From assembly GCA_015490675.1 (NCBI GenBank), contig WFXI01000211.1:1-6239 (forward strand): DNA of 6,239 bases. Reading direction: 5' to 3'. Shown here in pieces: positions 5,320 through 6,239 of this stretch. Origin of the DNA: Hydrogenothermaceae bacterium. Its GTDB lineage: Bacteria; Aquificota; Aquificia; Aquificales; Hydrogenothermaceae. A program made the translations under genes and the position numbers. The notes under the pieces are model-generated. The model saw nothing but the letters and a program-made list of their open reading frames with translations, made no database searches and was not told where the DNA came from. Position 1 is the stretch's first letter. Every line of letters begins with the position of its first letter.

Positions 5320-5712
5320 ATGGCTGATGTATGGCAAAGTAAAACACTTGGAGATGTATTTTCAGGTTCAGCTCAAAGTTTAGGAAAGATACAAGCAGAA
5401 GCAGGAGATTTATTTAATAAATATTCAGCAGTGGCTGACCAACTTGGACAGAAAATAAATGTTTTAAATAATATGCTTGCTGGAACTGGAGATTTACTTA
5501 ACAAACTTCGAGGAACTGGGCTTTATGTTTTGGAGCTTGCTCCAGCAAGTGGTACTTTAGTAAATCGTATTTATAATGCTTCTAATCCACCAACTGGTGA
5601 TTATTCCGCTGGTATTGTTTTAGGCTTTTCAGCAGTTGATTTAGCTTCTGTTTTAGAGGGCTATCAAAACGCAATGGACATATTAACAAAACCAATAGAA
5701 ATTCCAAAATAG
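5320..5712 (+). CDS. Unrecognised 130-aa protein between baseplate genes V and J
   Basis: I do not recognise the family. The product has an amphipathic helical N-terminal half (about 8-62, rich in Ala, Gly, Leu and Gln, with DVFSGSAQSLGKIQAEAG and LNNMLAGTGDLLNKL), then a beta-like GLYVLELAPASG (67-78), a loop with NPPTGDY (89-95), and a second hydrophobic stretch, GIVLGFSAVDLASVL (98-112). There is no signal peptide or convincing membrane helix. In P2 and Mu this slot holds the gp25-like wedge protein W, but none of that family's features are visible. Position suggests a baseplate or tail-tip component, or an assembly factor. AAGGAGG at 5307-5313, six bases before the ATG, is a strong ribosome binding site. 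TAG 5710-5712 abuts the ribosome binding site of J. Confidence 0.75.
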   Translation: MADVWQSKTLGDVFSGSAQSLGKIQAEAGDLFNKYSAVADQLGQKINVLNNMLAGTGDLLNKLRGTGLYVLELAPASGTLVNRIYNASNPPTGDYSAGIVLGFSAVDLASVLEGYQNAMDILTKPIEIPK

Positions 5713-5723
5713 GAGAGTAGGCT

Positions 5724-6221
5724 ATGTTTACAATAACACCTCCAGATGAATTAATTGCAAAACTAAGAGAAGATTACTATAAACTTACCGGCAAATGGGT
5801 TAATCCTTCAGATGTAGAAAGCTTTTTAATAGATTTAATTGCATACAATAGGACCCAGCTTGAAGGAAAGATTAACTATTACAGAAAACAAAACTTTTTA
5901 AGATATGCATCTGGAGAGGCTTTAGATTTACTTGGAGAATGGCTTGGGGTTATTAGACTACCACCTCAACCAGCAAAAACTACTGTTAGGTTCACCTTTG
6001 AAGTTCCTCATCCTCAAATAGTGATTAATGAGAACATTAAACTTATTGCAAAAGATGGTAAAACTATTTTCAAGCCTGTTGAGACTGTAATAGTTCCTGC
6101 AGATATTCAAACTTTTGATGTGGTTTACCAGTGTGAAACAGCTGGAACAATGGGTAATGGATTTGTAGCTGGAGAGATAAACCAGCCTGTAAGCCCTGTT
6201 TCTTATGTTCTAAAAGCTTAA
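5724..6221 (+). CDS. Baseplate assembly protein J (P2 gpJ / Mu gp47 type), stops early
   Basis: Baseplate wedge protein that links the central hub to the outer baseplate in contractile tails. The 165-aa product matches the N-terminal half of the J family: start MFTITPPDELIAKL; helix 31-55 (FLIDLIAYNRTQLEGKINY); ASGEALDLLGEWLGVIRLP (62-80), the family's 'A.G..LD.LG...GV.R' block; a beta-rich part (about 85-137); and AGTMGNGFVAGEINQPVSP (140-158), the 'aGt.GNG...G.IN.LV.P' block. The family usually runs to about 300 residues or more, so the TAA at 6219-6221 cuts it near the middle. The six codons after the stop read NITVST in frame, resembling the expected continuation. This may be a nonsense-interrupted gene, a sequencing error, or a recoded stop. 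AGGAGAG at 5711-5717 supports the ATG. Confidence 0.88.
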   Translation: MFTITPPDELIAKLREDYYKLTGKWVNPSDVESFLIDLIAYNRTQLEGKINYYRKQNFLRYASGEALDLLGEWLGVIRLPPQPAKTTVRFTFEVPHPQIVINENIKLIAKDGKTIFKPVETVIVPADIQTFDVVYQCETAGTMGNGFVAGEINQPVSPVSYVLKA

Positions 6222-6239
6222 AATATAACAGTATCTACT
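6222..6239 (+). other. In-frame continuation of baseplate J after the TAA
   Basis: The last 18 bases read NITVST in the J frame. J proteins usually have a 'Y-V-x-x-V-x-N-x-T-x-S-x-G-G' pattern after the INxxVxP block; YVLKA, stop, NITVST fits it without a shift of frame. The window ends before the Gly-Gly that would confirm it. Confidence 0.5.

Noticed and set aside
2506..6221. Tailocin (headless phage tail) instead of a phage
   Set aside because: A complete small and large terminase pair argues for DNA packaging; missing head genes may lie outside the window.
6219..6221. General reassignment of TAA in this phage
   Set aside because: TAA ends the muramidase and o-spanin genes at sensible places, so code-wide reassignment is unlikely; a local event at J is more likely.
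1..6239. CRISPR array, tRNA, insertion sequence or attachment site
   Set aside because: No regularly spaced repeats, no tRNA-like structure, no transposase and no end repeats were seen.

Overview
This is 6.2 kb of a prophage or phage genome, with every gene on the + strand. It covers the end of one module (probably tail fibre or tail-associated), a four-gene lysis cassette, a DNA-packaging cluster in the gene order of phage Mu, and the start of a contractile-tail baseplate module. The DNA is AT-rich, the proteins are rich in Lys, Glu and Ile, and Arg is mostly AGA. The lysis genes include a two-component spanin (inner-membrane Rz-like protein plus a lipoprotein Rz1), which implies a host with an outer membrane. 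A low-GC, possibly thermophilic Gram-negative host such as a member of the Aquificota would fit, but that is inferred from composition only.

Layout: (1) 2-316, C-terminal part of an unidentified tail-region protein, open at the left edge. (2) 327-1634, lysis cassette: single-domain N-acetylmuramidase, small two-helix membrane protein (probable holin), i-spanin and o-spanin lipoprotein, each overlapping the next. (3) 1635-1778, the only real gap, with a stem-loop and two adjacent dyads, the best place for regulation. (4) 1779-4595, Mu gp25/gp26/gp27/gp28-type genes: membrane-anchored coiled-coil protein (DUF2730-like), small winged-helix-like protein, DUF3486-type small terminase and a complete large terminase, chained by ATGA stop/start overlaps. 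(5) 4588-6221, baseplate/spike protein V with its iron-binding HTH tip motif, an unrecognised 130-aa protein, and a baseplate J protein.

How the genes work together: the terminase pair packages DNA. V, the 130-aa protein and J would belong to the baseplate and puncturing tip. Muramidase, holin and spanins open cytoplasmic membrane, wall and outer membrane in turn. All genes are tightly spaced and probably co-transcribed as a late operon, perhaps with a second start point in the 1635-1778 gap.

Two points stand out. First, the large terminase is followed directly, with an 8-base overlap, by baseplate gene V; the portal, head and tail-tube genes that follow the terminase in Mu are not here. Second, the J reading frame stops at residue 165, about half the family length, yet the six codons after the TAA read NITVST in the same frame, as expected for uninterrupted J. 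The translation start of V should be moved from ATG 4558 to TTG 4588.
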